The notes under the pieces: model-generated
Seen by the model: only the letters and a program-made list of their open reading frames with translations
Told to the model about the DNA's origin: nothing
The model's database searches: none
From: Streptococcus oralis Uo5
GTDB taxonomy: Bacteria > Bacillota > Bacilli > Lactobacillales > Streptococcaceae
Assembly (NCBI RefSeq): GCF_000253155.1
Contig: NC_015291.1
Location: 839,001 to 903,000, forward strand
DNA: 64,000 nucleotides
Reading direction: 5' to 3'
Translations under genes and position numbers: made by a program
Part shown: positions 17,606 to 26,535 of the stretch, piece after piece
How the letters are laid out: each line of letters starts with the position of its first letter
Numbering within the stretch: the first letter of the stretch is position 1

Positions 17606-17651
17606 ATGATTACAGGCGAATTAAAAAAATAAAATTGATCAGCTGTGGGAA
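17606..17651 (+). other. Frameshifted start of hsdM at a run of seven A
   Basis: The natural start is ATG at 17606, behind an AAGAGA site. It reads MITGELKK and then hits TAA at 17630-17632. The bases at 17621-17630 are TT, seven A, T. With six A the frame would continue as GELKNKIDQLWEML into the long hsdM frame, exactly the N-terminus expected of HsdM. So one extra A in the homopolymer separates the start from the body. It could be a phase-variable tract, a fixed mutation or a sequencing error. Confidence 0.8.
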
Positions 17652-19100
17652 ATGCTGTGGACTGAAGGAAATGCAAATCCTCTAACAAATATTGAACAAT
17701 TGACTTATCTTCTGTTTATGAAGGATTTGGATAGTGTCGAACTTGGACGCGAAAGCGATGCTGAGTTTCTAGGGATTTCTTATGAGGGAATTTTTCCAAA
17801 AGACAAACCTGAATACCGTTGGTCAACCTTTAAAAATATAGGAGATGCTCAGGAAGTTTATCGATTAATGACTCAGGAGATTTTTCCATTTATTAAGAAT
17901 CTTAAGGGTGATACTGACGATACAGCTTTTTCACGTTATATGCGAGAAGCTATCTTTCAAATTAATAAACCAGCTACATTGCAAAAGGTTATTTCTATAT
18001 TAGACGAATTTCCAACTAGAGGTTCAGATATAGATTTTGATAGTGACACACAGGGAGTGAATGATATTGGAGACATCTATGAATATCTACTATCAAAATT
18101 GTCAACAGCAGGTAAAAATGGACAGTTTCGTACGCCTCGTCACATCATCGATATGATGGTTGAGTTGATGCAACCAACTATCAAAGATATCATCTCAGAT
18201 CCTGCTATGGGGTCTGCTGGTTTCTTAGTCTCTGCTAGCCGTTACTTAAAGCGTAAGAAAGATGAATGGGAAACCAATCCAGATAATATCAACCATTTTC
18301 ATAACAATATGTTTCATGGAAATGATACGGATACAACTATGCTGAGACTTGGTGCAATGAACATGATGCTGCATGGAGTGGAAAATCCCCAAATTAGTTA
18401 TCTTGACTCACTATCTCAAGATAATGAAGAAGCAGATAAGTACACTTTGGTTTTAGCAAATCCTCCATTTAAGGGATCACTTGACTACGATTCAACTTCA
18501 AATGATCTTCTTGCGACTGTAAAAACAAAAAAAACAGAATTACTTTTCCTTGCTCTTTTCTTGCGTACATTGAAACCAGGGGGACGTGCAGCGGTTATCG
18601 TACCTGACGGTGTCCTCTTTGGTTCTTCTAAAGCCCATAAAGGAATTCGTCAAGAAATTGTTGAGAATCATAAATTAGATGCTGTAATCTCAATGCCAAG
18701 TGGCGTTTTCAAACCTTATGCTGGAGTCTCAACTGCCATTCTCATCTTTACAAAAACTGGAAATGGCGGCACGGACAAGGTCTGGTTTTATGATATGAAA
18801 GCAGATGGTTTAAGTTTGGATGATAAACGACAACCGATCAGTGATAATGATATTCCAGATATTACTCAACGTTTCCATCAACTTGACAACGAAGCAGAAC
18901 GTAAGAGAACAGACCAGTCTTTCTTTGTTCCAGTCGATGAGATAAAGGATAATGATTATGATTTATCGATCAATAAATACAAAGAAATTGAGTATGAAAG
19001 AGTTGAGTATGAACCAACAGAAGTCATCTTAAAGAAAATTAATGATCTAGAAAAAGAAATTCAAGCTGGCTTGGCAGAGTTAGAAGAATTACTCAAGTAG
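17652..19100 (+). CDS. hsdM: Type I restriction-modification methyltransferase subunit (N-terminus displaced by frameshift)
   Basis: 482 residues from the internal ATG at 17652, or about 497 if read from 17606 with a one-base correction. HsdM transfers methyl groups from S-adenosylmethionine to adenine in targets chosen by HsdS. The N-terminal helical domain contains NPLTNIEQLTYLLFMKDLD. The AdoMet motif is DPAMGSAGFLV (about 180-190) and the catalytic motif is N270-P-P-F273. The C-terminal HsdS-binding tail ends in a coiled coil, LEKEIQAGLAELEELL. The internal start lacks a clear ribosome site, so translation depends on frameshift correction or weak reinitiation. Confidence 0.88.
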   Translation: MLWTEGNANPLTNIEQLTYLLFMKDLDSVELGRESDAEFLGISYEGIFPKDKPEYRWSTFKNIGDAQEVYRLMTQEIFPFIKNLKGDTDDTAFSRYMREAIFQINKPATLQKVISILDEFPTRGSDIDFDSDTQGVNDIGDIYEYLLSKLSTAGKNGQFRTPRHIIDMMVELMQPTIKDIISDPAMGSAGFLVSASRYLKRKKDEWETNPDNINHFHNNMFHGNDTDTTMLRLGAMNMMLHGVENPQISYLDSLSQDNEEADKYTLVLANPPFKGSLDYDSTSNDLLATVKTKKTELLFLALFLRTLKPGGRAAVIVPDGVLFGSSKAHKGIRQEIVENHKLDAVISMPSGVFKPYAGVSTAILIFTKTGNGGTDKVWFYDMKADGLSLDDKRQPISDNDIPDITQRFHQLDNEAERKRTDQSFFVPVDEIKDNDYDLSINKYKEIEYERVEYEPTEVILKKINDLEKEIQAGLAELEELLK

Positions 19101-19112
19101 GGAGATGGATGT

Positions 19113-19655
19113 ATGAAAAAAGTGAAGTTGGGGGAAGTTTGTGATATTTTATCTGGTTATGCTTTTAAATCATCACAATTTAACGATAAAAAAATTGGTC
19201 TCCCCTTAATACGAATTCGAGATGTAGAAAGAGGTTTTTCTGATACCTACTTTGAAGGAGCCTATCCCGAAGAATATCTTATTAAAAATGGAGATTTATT
19301 GATTACAATGGATGGCAGTTTTATATTGAAAAAATGGGAGGGGGATTTAGCGCTACTTAATCAACGTGTCTGTAAAATTAAAATTATGAATAAAAGTGTA
19401 GATGAAGGTTACATATCTTGGTTGATTCCTAAATTCTTGAAAGAAATTGAAGATAAGACGCCTTTTGTTACAGTAAAACATCTTTCAGTAGCTAAAATTA
19501 AAGATATCTCATTTTTCTTGCCTGATATACAAGAACAGAAGATAATATCAAAGAAACTGGATACTATAAGGCAGATTTATAATTTTCGTAAAAAACAGTC
19601 AGAGAAATATAACGAGCTCGTCAAATCCCGATATTTCGAGGAGGTGGTTGCGTGA
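19113..19655 (+). CDS. hsdS: Half-size type I specificity protein, one target-recognition domain
   Basis: 180 residues, half the usual HsdS length. It starts MKKVKLGEVCDILSGYAFKS, a typical opening of an HsdS target-recognition domain. It ends with the conserved helix region up to YNELVKSRYFEEVVA, where full proteins continue to a second domain. Its stop overlaps the GTG start of the next hsdS (GTGA). Half-subunits of this kind can work as dimers in other systems. Here it could supply a third specificity module or be a by-product of repeat recombination. Confidence 0.75.
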   Translation: MKKVKLGEVCDILSGYAFKSSQFNDKKIGLPLIRIRDVERGFSDTYFEGAYPEEYLIKNGDLLITMDGSFILKKWEGDLALLNQRVCKIKIMNKSVDEGYISWLIPKFLKEIEDKTPFVTVKHLSVAKIKDISFFLPDIQEQKIISKKLDTIRQIYNFRKKQSEKYNELVKSRYFEEVVA

Positions 19656-20728
19656 AATTAATTGATGTGTGTAAACCTAAACAGTGGAAAACCATTTCAA
19701 CTAATGAATTAGTTAAAGATGGATATCCAGTTTTTGGTGCAAATGGGATAATCGGTTACTTTTCTGATTATAATCACGAGAAACCTACACTTTGTATAAC
19801 TTGTCGTGGTGCGACTTGTGGTACAGTAAATAAATCACTGCCCTATTCTTACGTTACTGGAAACTCTATGGCACTTGATGACTTAGATGAATCAGTAATC
19901 ATGATAGATTTTTTATATTACTTTCTTCAATATCGTGGTTTTAATGATGTTATAACTGGATCAGCACAACCACAAATTACCAGACAATCTTTAAGTAAGA
20001 TTATAATACCTGATTTTGACATAACAATTCAAAAAGAGATCGCTCAGACTATTTATGATTTAGAACACCTAATCTTAATTCGAAACAAACAAATAGAGAA
20101 ACTTGCCGACCTTGTAAAATCCCGATTTAACGAGATGTTTGGGGATATTTTCGAAAATCCACAGTCTAAATTAGAAGACCACACTGAGTTAAATCCGAAT
20201 AAAAGGGAAGAGCTACTAAACTTTAATGGAGATGTTTCGTTTATACCAATGGCAAACGTTAGTGAAAATGGGAAAATTAATTTATCTATTAATCGAAATA
20301 TTGATGATGTTCGAAAAGGGTTTACTTTTTTTAAGGATAATGATGTAATTGTTGCAAAAATTACACCATGTTTTGAAAATGGGAAAGGTGCCCCATTATT
20401 TGGGCTATTGAATGGTATAGGGTTTGGTTCAACTGAATTTCATGTTCTTAGACCCAAGAACACAGTTAATACAGTATGGTTATACCATGTAACAATGCTC
20501 TCGGAATTTAGACGTGAAGGTGAGAGAAAGATGACAGGAAGCGGAGGACAGAGAAGAATTCCTAAGGATTTCATTAGCAATTTCAAATTAAATATCCCCC
20601 CTCTTTCCCTCCAAAACGAATTCGCAGAATTTGTAGCTCAGGTCGACAAATCACAATTGGCAATTCAAAAATCTCTGGAAGAATTGGAAACATTGAAAAA
20701 ATCACTTATGCAGGAGTATTTCGGTTAA
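19652..20728 (+). CDS. hsdS: Type I specificity subunit with two target-recognition domains
   Basis: 358 residues from a GTG start coupled to the preceding half gene. Domain 1 runs about residues 1-125 (with GYPVFGANGIIGYFSD), then a conserved helix ending IEKLADLVKSRFNEMFGD (about 145-163). Domain 2 runs about 165-315, followed by the second conserved helix LQNEFAEFVAQVDKSQ and ETLKKSLMQEYFG. This is the normal architecture, so it can direct HsdM and HsdR. Both conserved regions recur in the silent cassette at 22537-23139 as direct repeats, making domain 2 exchangeable. Confidence 0.88.
   Translation: MKLIDVCKPKQWKTISTNELVKDGYPVFGANGIIGYFSDYNHEKPTLCITCRGATCGTVNKSLPYSYVTGNSMALDDLDESVIMIDFLYYFLQYRGFNDVITGSAQPQITRQSLSKIIIPDFDITIQKEIAQTIYDLEHLILIRNKQIEKLADLVKSRFNEMFGDIFENPQSKLEDHTELNPNKREELLNFNGDVSFIPMANVSENGKINLSINRNIDDVRKGFTFFKDNDVIVAKITPCFENGKGAPLFGLLNGIGFGSTEFHVLRPKNTVNTVWLYHVTMLSEFRREGERKMTGSGGQRRIPKDFISNFKLNIPPLSLQNEFAEFVAQVDKSQLAIQKSLEELETLKKSLMQEYFG
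20117..20146 (+). repeat. 30-bp direct repeat, copy 1 (central conserved region of hsdS)
   Basis: Identical over 30 bases to 22537-22566, same orientation, 2420 bases apart. It begins AAATCCCGATTTAACGAG and encodes the KSRFNEMFGD helix end. The first ten bases also occur at the end of the half-size hsdS (near 19625). Confidence 0.9.
20596..20658 (+). repeat. 63-bp imperfect direct repeat, copy 1 (distal conserved region of hsdS)
   Basis: Matches 23019-23081 with only a few mismatches, same orientation. It contains CAAAACGAATTCGCAGA and CTCAGGTCGACAAATCACAA. With the 30-bp repeat it brackets the second target-recognition domain. Confidence 0.88.
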
Positions 20729-20761
20729 GATTCTAGATGAAATAGCAGTTTTACACTATCA

Positions 20762-20790
20762 TTGTAATTACCGTAATTATTTGTTATAAT
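20762..20790 (+). promoter_or_regulatory. Promoter with internal operator for the toxin-antitoxin pair
   Basis: TTGTAA (20762-20767), 17 bases, TATAAT (20785-20790). A perfect inverted repeat TAATTAC-C-GTAATTA (20765-20779) sits between and over these boxes, a natural site for autorepression by the AbrB/MazE-type antitoxin. A strong AAAGGAGG ribosome site follows. Confidence 0.7.
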
Positions 20791-20810
20791 ACTTCAAAGG
20801 AGGAAATCAG

Positions 20811-21047
20811 ATGGTCGTAAAAACAAGAAAACAAGGAAATTCAATCACTATTACGATTCCAAGCGAGTTCAATATTCCAAGTGGTGTTAAATACGAAGCA
20901 AAATTGTTACCAAGTGGCGAAATTATCTTTACTCCTGAAGAATTGGATCATCAGGTCTCTTATGTTTCTGATGATGCCTTTAACTTAAAATTGGATACAA
21001 TTTTTGATGAATACGACGATGTTTTCAAAGCTTTGGTGGAAAAATGA
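20811..21047 (+). CDS. AbrB/MazE-type antitoxin
   Basis: 78 residues. The N-terminal half is a SpoVT/AbrB swapped-hairpin DNA-binding domain (VVKTRKQGNSITITIPSEF, then LPSGEIIFTPEE). The acidic C-terminal part (about 45-78) would bind the toxin. It overlaps the following Doc-like gene by four bases (ATGA), the normal layout for an antitoxin-toxin pair. The upstream palindrome suggests autoregulation. The pair lies between the hsdS direct repeats. Confidence 0.85.
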   Translation: MVVKTRKQGNSITITIPSEFNIPSGVKYEAKLLPSGEIIFTPEELDHQVSYVSDDAFNLKLDTIFDEYDDVFKALVEK

Positions 21048-21454
21048 CAGTCTATCTAACAGAAAAGCAAATTGAAAAAATCAATGCTTTAGCAATTCAA
21101 CGGTATTCTCCAAATGAGCAAATTCAAACAGTTAGTCCCTCAGCGTTAAATATGATTGTGAACTTACCAGAACAATTTGTTTTTGGCAAACCTCTTTATC
21201 CAACAATTTTTGATAAAGCAACAATATTATTTGTCCAATTGATAAAGAAGCATGTCTTTGCCAACGCCAATAAACGAACAGCTTTCTTTGTTTTGGTGAA
21301 GTTTTTACAATTAAATGGTTATCACTTTGCTGTTTCCGTGGAAGAAGCGGTTGATATGTGTGTGACTATAGCGGTAGAAGCTTTAACTGATGAAAAAATG
21401 ATAAGCTATTCTAAATGGGTTTCTGAACATTCTGTCAGAGAAAAAATAAGCTAG
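21044..21454 (+). CDS. doc: Doc-type (Fic fold) toxin
   Basis: 136 residues. Doc toxins carry a Fic fold and phosphorylate elongation factor Tu, stopping translation. The signature is HVFANANKR (residues 70-78), matching the Doc variant of the Fic motif with the invariant H, F, N, K and R. The preceding flap region includes the YPTIFDKATIL helix typical of death-on-curing proteins. Translationally coupled to the antitoxin and followed by a strong terminator. Loss of this segment through hsdS repeat recombination would expose the cell to the stable toxin. Confidence 0.88.
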   Translation: MTVYLTEKQIEKINALAIQRYSPNEQIQTVSPSALNMIVNLPEQFVFGKPLYPTIFDKATILFVQLIKKHVFANANKRTAFFVLVKFLQLNGYHFAVSVEEAVDMCVTIAVEALTDEKMISYSKWVSEHSVREKIS

Positions 21455-21488
21455 TATGTTGGATTTGAATGAGTATTAGAAAATAAAC

Positions 21489-21536
21489 AGACAATATTAG
21501 AATTCTGAAATGCAGAAACTGATATTGTCTCTTTTT
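21489..21536 (+). terminator. Terminator after the toxin-antitoxin pair
   Basis: AGACAATAT (21489-21497) pairs with ATATTGTCT (21522-21530) with an inner TTCTG/CAGAA stem, followed by C and five T. Confidence 0.8.
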
Positions 21537-21566
21537 ATTGATGAGTAATAATGAAAGTGAGAATTT

Positions 21567-22532
21567 ATGGAATCAAAAGTTACAATTATCATACAAGAAA
21601 TGTTACCCTTTTTAAACAATGAACAATTACTAGCATTGCGAGAGAGTTTAGAACGCCATCTAGTGGATGGAAAAAAGAAGCAGAAGCATTCGAATAATAA
21701 TCTGTTGCAATTATTCATCACTGCTAAGCAGGTGGAGGGCTGTAGCGCAAAAACAATACGTTATTATCAGAGAACAATTGAAAATTTATTTCATCATATT
21801 AAGGAGTCTGTGACACAACTGACAACAGATGATTTAAGGAGTTATTTAGCAAATTATCAGTCTGAAAAGGACTGTAGTAAGGCGAATTTGGATAATATTC
21901 GGCGTATATTGTCCTCTTTTTTTGCTTGGCTTGAGCAAGAGGAATATATCATCAAGAATCCTATTCGAAGGATTAAAAAAATTAAAACAGAACAAACTGT
22001 GAAAGAAACTTATACGGATGAACATCTCGAAATTATGAGAGATAATTGTGAAAATTTAAGAGATTTGGCAATGATTGACCTACTAGCATCAACAGGTATG
22101 CGTGTAGGAGAACTGGTCCAGTTGAATCGTTCTGATATTGATTTTGAAAACAGAGAGTGCGTTGTTTTCGGAAAAGGGAAAAAAGAAAGACCCGTATATT
22201 TTGATGCTCGTACGAAAATCCATTTAAGAAACTATCTCAATGATAGAAAAGATAGTCATCCAGCTCTTTTTGTAACGCTACTTGGAAAAGCTCAGAGACT
22301 TGGAATTGCTGGTGTCGAGATTCGATTGAGAAAGTTAGGACAAAAACTTGGAATACAAAAGGTTCATCCACATAAATTCAGAAGAACCCTAGCGACTAAG
22401 GCTATTGATAAAGGAATGCCTATTGAACAAGTCCAAAAACTACTTGGTCACAGCAAAATTGATACAACCCTGGCCTATGCCATGGTTAACCAAAGCAATG
22501 TCAAACATTCACACCAAAAATTCATCTCTTAA
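21567..22532 (+). CDS. Tyrosine recombinase of the hsdS locus
   Basis: 321 residues. An N-terminal SAM-like core-binding domain (about 45-135) is followed by the catalytic domain with the full set of tyrosine-recombinase residues: R179 in TGMRVGELVQL, H269-K-F-R272, H295 in LLGHSKIDT, and the nucleophile Y304. The protein resembles the XerD-like recombinases that shuffle hsdS alleles in other streptococci. It ends a few bases before the silent hsdS cassette. The N-terminal 40 residues (IIQEMLPFLNNEQLLALRE) are an extra helical region. Confidence 0.88.
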   Translation: MESKVTIIIQEMLPFLNNEQLLALRESLERHLVDGKKKQKHSNNNLLQLFITAKQVEGCSAKTIRYYQRTIENLFHHIKESVTQLTTDDLRSYLANYQSEKDCSKANLDNIRRILSSFFAWLEQEEYIIKNPIRRIKKIKTEQTVKETYTDEHLEIMRDNCENLRDLAMIDLLASTGMRVGELVQLNRSDIDFENRECVVFGKGKKERPVYFDARTKIHLRNYLNDRKDSHPALFVTLLGKAQRLGIAGVEIRLRKLGQKLGIQKVHPHKFRRTLATKAIDKGMPIEQVQKLLGHSKIDTTLAYAMVNQSNVKHSHQKFIS

Positions 22533-22536
22533 CCGC

Positions 22537-22566
22537 AAATCCCGATTTAACGAGATGTTTGGGGAT
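22537..22566 (+). repeat. 30-bp direct repeat, copy 2
   Basis: Identical to 20117-20146 and in the same orientation. It begins five bases after the recombinase stop codon and marks the left end of the silent cassette. Confidence 0.9.
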
Positions 22567-23018
22567 CCTGTTTTTAATGAAATGAGATGGAGAAGATGTA
22601 AGTTAAAGGATATATCAGTAGAAAAATTGGCTTACGGATCAGGGGCATCAGCAATTGACTTTTCAGGATTAAGATATATTCGTATAACTGATATTGATGA
22701 ATGTGGAAACTTAAAACCTGACAAAAAATCACCTAATCATTATGAAGAGAAATATTTATTAAACACTGGGGATATATTATTCGCTCGAAGCGGAGCTACA
22801 GTTGGAAAAACTTTTTTATATTCGAAAGAGAAGTATGGTCCAGCACTATTTGCGGGATACTTGATTAGACTAATTCCTAATCTTTCATTAGTAAACCCTG
22901 TTTTCGTTTATCACTTTACAAATACAAAGTTCTATAAAGAATTTATTGCTAAAGTTCAGAATACAGTTGCACAACCAAATATCAATGCAAAACAATATAG
23001 TGAATTAGATTTCATCCT

Positions 23019-23081
23019 CCCCCCTCTAGCCCTCCAAAACGAATTCGCAGACTTTGTGGCTCAGGTCGACAAATCACAATT
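23019..23081 (+). repeat. 63-bp imperfect direct repeat, copy 2
   Basis: Same orientation as 20596-20658, 2423 bases apart. It closes the silent cassette. Confidence 0.88.
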
Positions 23082-23106
23082 TGCTTGTGGGATAGTTATA
23101 AAACTG

Positions 23107-23135
23107 TGGAGAAATAGCTTAAAATCTAGTATAAT
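23107..23135 (+). promoter_or_regulatory. Probable promoter of hsdR
   Basis: TGGAGA (23107-23112), 17 bases, TATAAT (23130-23135), lying inside the tail of the silent cassette and 33 bases before the hsdR start. It gives hsdR transcription separate from hsdMS. Confidence 0.55.
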
Positions 23136-23167
23136 ATAGCTATCTATTTATTCAAAGTGAGAGAAAA

Positions 23168-26100
23168 ATGGGAAATTTTGATTTTCTTTTAAATAACGAA
23201 GAGTATGAATCTTTTTCAAAGCCTTGTATAGAGGCTGAGAATATGATCGCGACATCAACTGTAGCTACTGCTTTTATGGCACGCCGTGCTTTGGAGCAGG
23301 CTGTTCATTGGATATATAGTCACGATTCATATTTAGAAGCTCCCTATCGTGCTACCTTATCTTCTTTGGTATGGGATGATGATTTTAGAGAGATTGTGGA
23401 TCCTGAGCTCCATAGGCAGATTGTTCTTTTAATTCGATGGGGAAATCATGCTGCACATGGTGGAGAAATTAAGGAACGAGAAGCGATTTTGGCTTTGCAT
23501 CATTTGTATCAGTTTGTCAATTTTATCGATTATTGCTACAGTAACGAGTTTGTGGAGCGTTATTTCGACGAGCAGTTATTGCCACTTTCAGCAAACATCA
23601 AGTTTCGAGAAACGCCACAAACTATGGCGAAATTACAAAACAGTTTGCCAGATCTTCCTGATTTTGATGAACAGATGGCTAGTCAGTCCTTGGCTGTTCA
23701 AGAGACTTATACTGAAAAACGTGAAACAGCAGCTCTACGGCAAGATGTATCTTTCCATATCGATCAACTATCTGAAGCAGAGACAAGAAAACTCTTTATA
23801 GATATCGATCTCCGTTTAGCAGGTTGGACATTTGAGGAAAACTGTCGTGTTGAGGTAGCCGTTCATGGTTTGAAGCATGGTACAGGAACTGGATACTGTG
23901 ACTATGTCCTTTATGGCAAAAATGGGAAAGTTCTAGCAATTGTTGAAGCTAAAAAGGCATCTGTGAATCCAGAAGTAGGGGAGGTGCAGGTCAAGGAATA
24001 TGCTGAAGCTCTTGAGAAACAAATCGGCTATCGGCCAATTTGCTTTATTACCAATGGTTTAAAGCACTACATACTTGATGGTGTTAATCGTCGCCAGATT
24101 GCAGGGTTCTACTCTCAAGAAGAGTTGCAACTTTTGATGGACAGACGTCACTTGCAAAAACCACTCGAGGATATTTCTAGCAAAATTAGGGACGACATTT
24201 CTGGACGTTATTATCAGAAACATGCGATTACAAGTGTCTGTGAAGCATTCTCCAATAATCGGAGACAGGCACTCTTGGTCATGGCAACTGGGTCTGGGAA
24301 AACCCGTACAGCAGTTTCCCTAGTTGATATCCTTTCGCGTCATAACTGGGTAAAAAATGTTCTTTTTTTAGCTGATAGAACTTCCCTAGTTAAGCAAGCT
24401 TATGATTCGTTTAGGAAATTACTTCCAGATCTTTCAGTTTGTAATTTCTTAGAGGATAAAGATAGTGCTCGATCTAGTCGTATGGTTTTTTCAACTTATT
24501 CGACTATGATAGGAGCGATCAGTGATCAAGAAGAAGTAAATCAACGCCCCTTCACTGTTGGGCACTTTGATCTCATCATAATTGACGAGTCTCACCGTTC
24601 TATTTATCAGAAATACAAATCAATTTTTGATTATTTTGATGCAAGGATTGTAGGATTAACTGCCACTCCGCGTCAAGATTTGGATAAAAATACCTATAGT
24701 TTTTTTAACTTGGAGAATGGTGTTCCAACATACGCATACGATTTGGAAGAGGCTGTAAAAGATGGTTATTTAGTAGCTTATCATTCGATTGAAACTAAGT
24801 TAAAACTACCAACGGATGGTCTGCATTACGATGATTTATCCCAAGATGAAAAAGAATATTTTGATAGCCAATTTGAAGATGGTAGTTCTGAGAAAGATAT
24901 TGATCCTGAGGATTTTAATACCTCTATTTTCAATAGAAAAACAGTAGAAATTGTTCTAGATGAACTAATGACAAGGGGAATTCAGACAGCTTCAGGTGAC
25001 GAAATTGGTAAAACCATTATCTTTGCTAAGAACCATCGACACGCTGAATACATCAGAGATATTTTTAACGAACGCTATCCTGAAAAAGGAAGCGATTATG
25101 CTCAAGTGATTGATTATAGCATTAAACATTATCAAACCTTAATTGATGATTTTAAAATTAAGGAGAAGCCCCCTCAAATCGCAATTTCTGTTGATATGTT
25201 GGATACAGGTATTGATGTACCTGAGGTTGTTAATTTAATCTTTTTCAAGAAAGTGCGCTCTAAAACCAAGTTTTGGCAGATGATTGGCCGTGGAACCCGT
25301 CTTTGTAAAGATTTATTTGGCCCTGAGCAGGATAAGGAAAATTTCTTGGTATTTGATTATGGCGATAATTTTGAATATTTCAAAGCTGATCCAAGAGAAG
25401 GAGATGGTCGTCACATTGTTTCTCTGACTCAACGTTTGTTTAACATCAAGGTGGACTTGATTCGAGAATTGCAGGGACTTCATTATCAAGATAATCAGTT
25501 TGCTAGAGAATACCGTCAACAACTCGTAACAGAACTTCACGGACGTATGGTGAGCTTAAATGAGTTAGACTTTAGGGTTCGTATGGTCTTAGATACAGTT
25601 TATACTTACAGAAAGTTGGAAAATTGGCAAAATCTAACGACCGTTACAAGTGAAACAATCCAGAAAAATCTTTCTCCTCTTCTTTTTGAAGAAAATAAAG
25701 GGGATGAGATGGCGAGACGATTTGATTTATGGTTGTTTCAGATACAGTTAGGACAACTGTTGGCTAAGCCAGCAACTGCCCATATATCTCAAGTTATGAA
25801 AACAGCTAAAGCTCTTGCCAGGGTTGGCAATATATCACAAGTTTTTGCACAGGCTGAAATTATCAGGAAAGTACAAGAACCTGAATTTTGGGAAGAAGTT
25901 AGTTTGTCTGAACTTGAAAAAATCCGCCTTTCTCTAAGAGATTTATTGCAATTCTTAGATAAAACGAGCCGAAAAGTCTATTATGTCAATTTTGATGATC
26001 ACATTCTTTCCACTGTCCATGATACTAAGCCATATTTACAAGTCAATGACCTGCGATCTTATAATGAAAAAGTTGAACATTATTTGAAAACTCATCTAGA

Positions 26101-26518
26101 TGATGAAGCAATTTCTAAGTTATACCATAATGAAAAATTGACCTCTCAAGATTTACTTGCACTTGAAACATTGCTATGGGAAAAATTAGGTAGCAAGTCA
26201 GATTACCAACAACATTATGAAAATAAGGCAATTCCTAGATTGGTTCGTGAGATTATTGGTTTAGATAGAGAGGCTGCCAATCAAGTTTTTTCTAAATTTT
26301 TATCGGATGAGAGTCTCAATGCCAAGCAGATTTCCTTTGTGAAATTGATTGTAGATTACATTGTAGAGAATGGTTGCTTGGAGACCAAAGTTTTAACACA
26401 AGAACCGTTTAAATCGTATGGTTCAGTTCAACTACTCTTTCAACACCAACTCCCTATACTTCGTAATATTGTCCAAACAATTGAACTCATTAATGATCGA
26501 GCTGGAGAAGCAGCATAA
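23168..26518 (+). CDS. hsdR: Type I restriction enzyme subunit R
   Basis: 1116 residues. HsdR is the translocating ATPase and nuclease of type I systems. The N-terminal ~150 residues look like a DUF4145 domain (FMARRALEQAVHWIY, RWGNHAAHGG). The nuclease core follows near 247-262: GYCDYVLYG...IVEAKK, a PD-(D/E)xK arrangement. The helicase has Walker A MATGSGKTRTA (about 374-384), Walker B IIIDESHRS near 469, and motif VI MIGRGTRL near 705. The C-terminal helical part binds the methylase. Intact. It follows the recombinase and silent cassette rather than preceding hsdM. Confidence 0.95.
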   Translation: MGNFDFLLNNEEYESFSKPCIEAENMIATSTVATAFMARRALEQAVHWIYSHDSYLEAPYRATLSSLVWDDDFREIVDPELHRQIVLLIRWGNHAAHGGEIKEREAILALHHLYQFVNFIDYCYSNEFVERYFDEQLLPLSANIKFRETPQTMAKLQNSLPDLPDFDEQMASQSLAVQETYTEKRETAALRQDVSFHIDQLSEAETRKLFIDIDLRLAGWTFEENCRVEVAVHGLKHGTGTGYCDYVLYGKNGKVLAIVEAKKASVNPEVGEVQVKEYAEALEKQIGYRPICFITNGLKHYILDGVNRRQIAGFYSQEELQLLMDRRHLQKPLEDISSKIRDDISGRYYQKHAITSVCEAFSNNRRQALLVMATGSGKTRTAVSLVDILSRHNWVKNVLFLADRTSLVKQAYDSFRKLLPDLSVCNFLEDKDSARSSRMVFSTYSTMIGAISDQEEVNQRPFTVGHFDLIIIDESHRSIYQKYKSIFDYFDARIVGLTATPRQDLDKNTYSFFNLENGVPTYAYDLEEAVKDGYLVAYHSIETKLKLPTDGLHYDDLSQDEKEYFDSQFEDGSSEKDIDPEDFNTSIFNRKTVEIVLDELMTRGIQTASGDEIGKTIIFAKNHRHAEYIRDIFNERYPEKGSDYAQVIDYSIKHYQTLIDDFKIKEKPPQIAISVDMLDTGIDVPEVVNLIFFKKVRSKTKFWQMIGRGTRLCKDLFGPEQDKENFLVFDYGDNFEYFKADPREGDGRHIVSLTQRLFNIKVDLIRELQGLHYQDNQFAREYRQQLVTELHGRMVSLNELDFRVRMVLDTVYTYRKLENWQNLTTVTSETIQKNLSPLLFEENKGDEMARRFDLWLFQIQLGQLLAKPATAHISQVMKTAKALARVGNISQVFAQAEIIRKVQEPEFWEEVSLSELEKIRLSLRDLLQFLDKTSRKVYYVNFDDHILSTVHDTKPYLQVNDLRSYNEKVEHYLKTHLDDEAISKLYHNEKLTSQDLLALETLLWEKLGSKSDYQQHYENKAIPRLVREIIGLDREAANQVFSKFLSDESLNAKQISFVKLIVDYIVENGCLETKVLTQEPFKSYGSVQLLFQHQLPILRNIVQTIELINDRAGEAA

Positions 26519-26535
26519 ATAATAAGAGGTTATAA

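Larger units (their letters stand above)
22537..23139 (+). pseudogene. hsdS: Silent hsdS cassette (one target-recognition domain, no start)
   Basis: The frame reads KSRFNEMFGDPVFNEMRW and then a target-recognition domain (with SGLRYIRITDIDECG and GDILFARSGATVGKT), then LQNEFADFVAQVDKSQFA, and ends in an unrelated tail at TAG 23137-23139. It has no ribosome site or start codon of its own. Its sequence matches the conserved ends of the expressed hsdS but the domain between is different, so it is a donor for specificity switching. The normal C-terminus (ETLKKSLMQEYFG) is missing; exchange through the distal repeat would restore it. Confidence 0.82.

Noticed and set aside
22405..22536. Start of the silent hsdS cassette inside the recombinase gene
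   Set aside because: The frame is open upstream only by chance out of phase with the recombinase; hsdS-like sequence begins at 22537.
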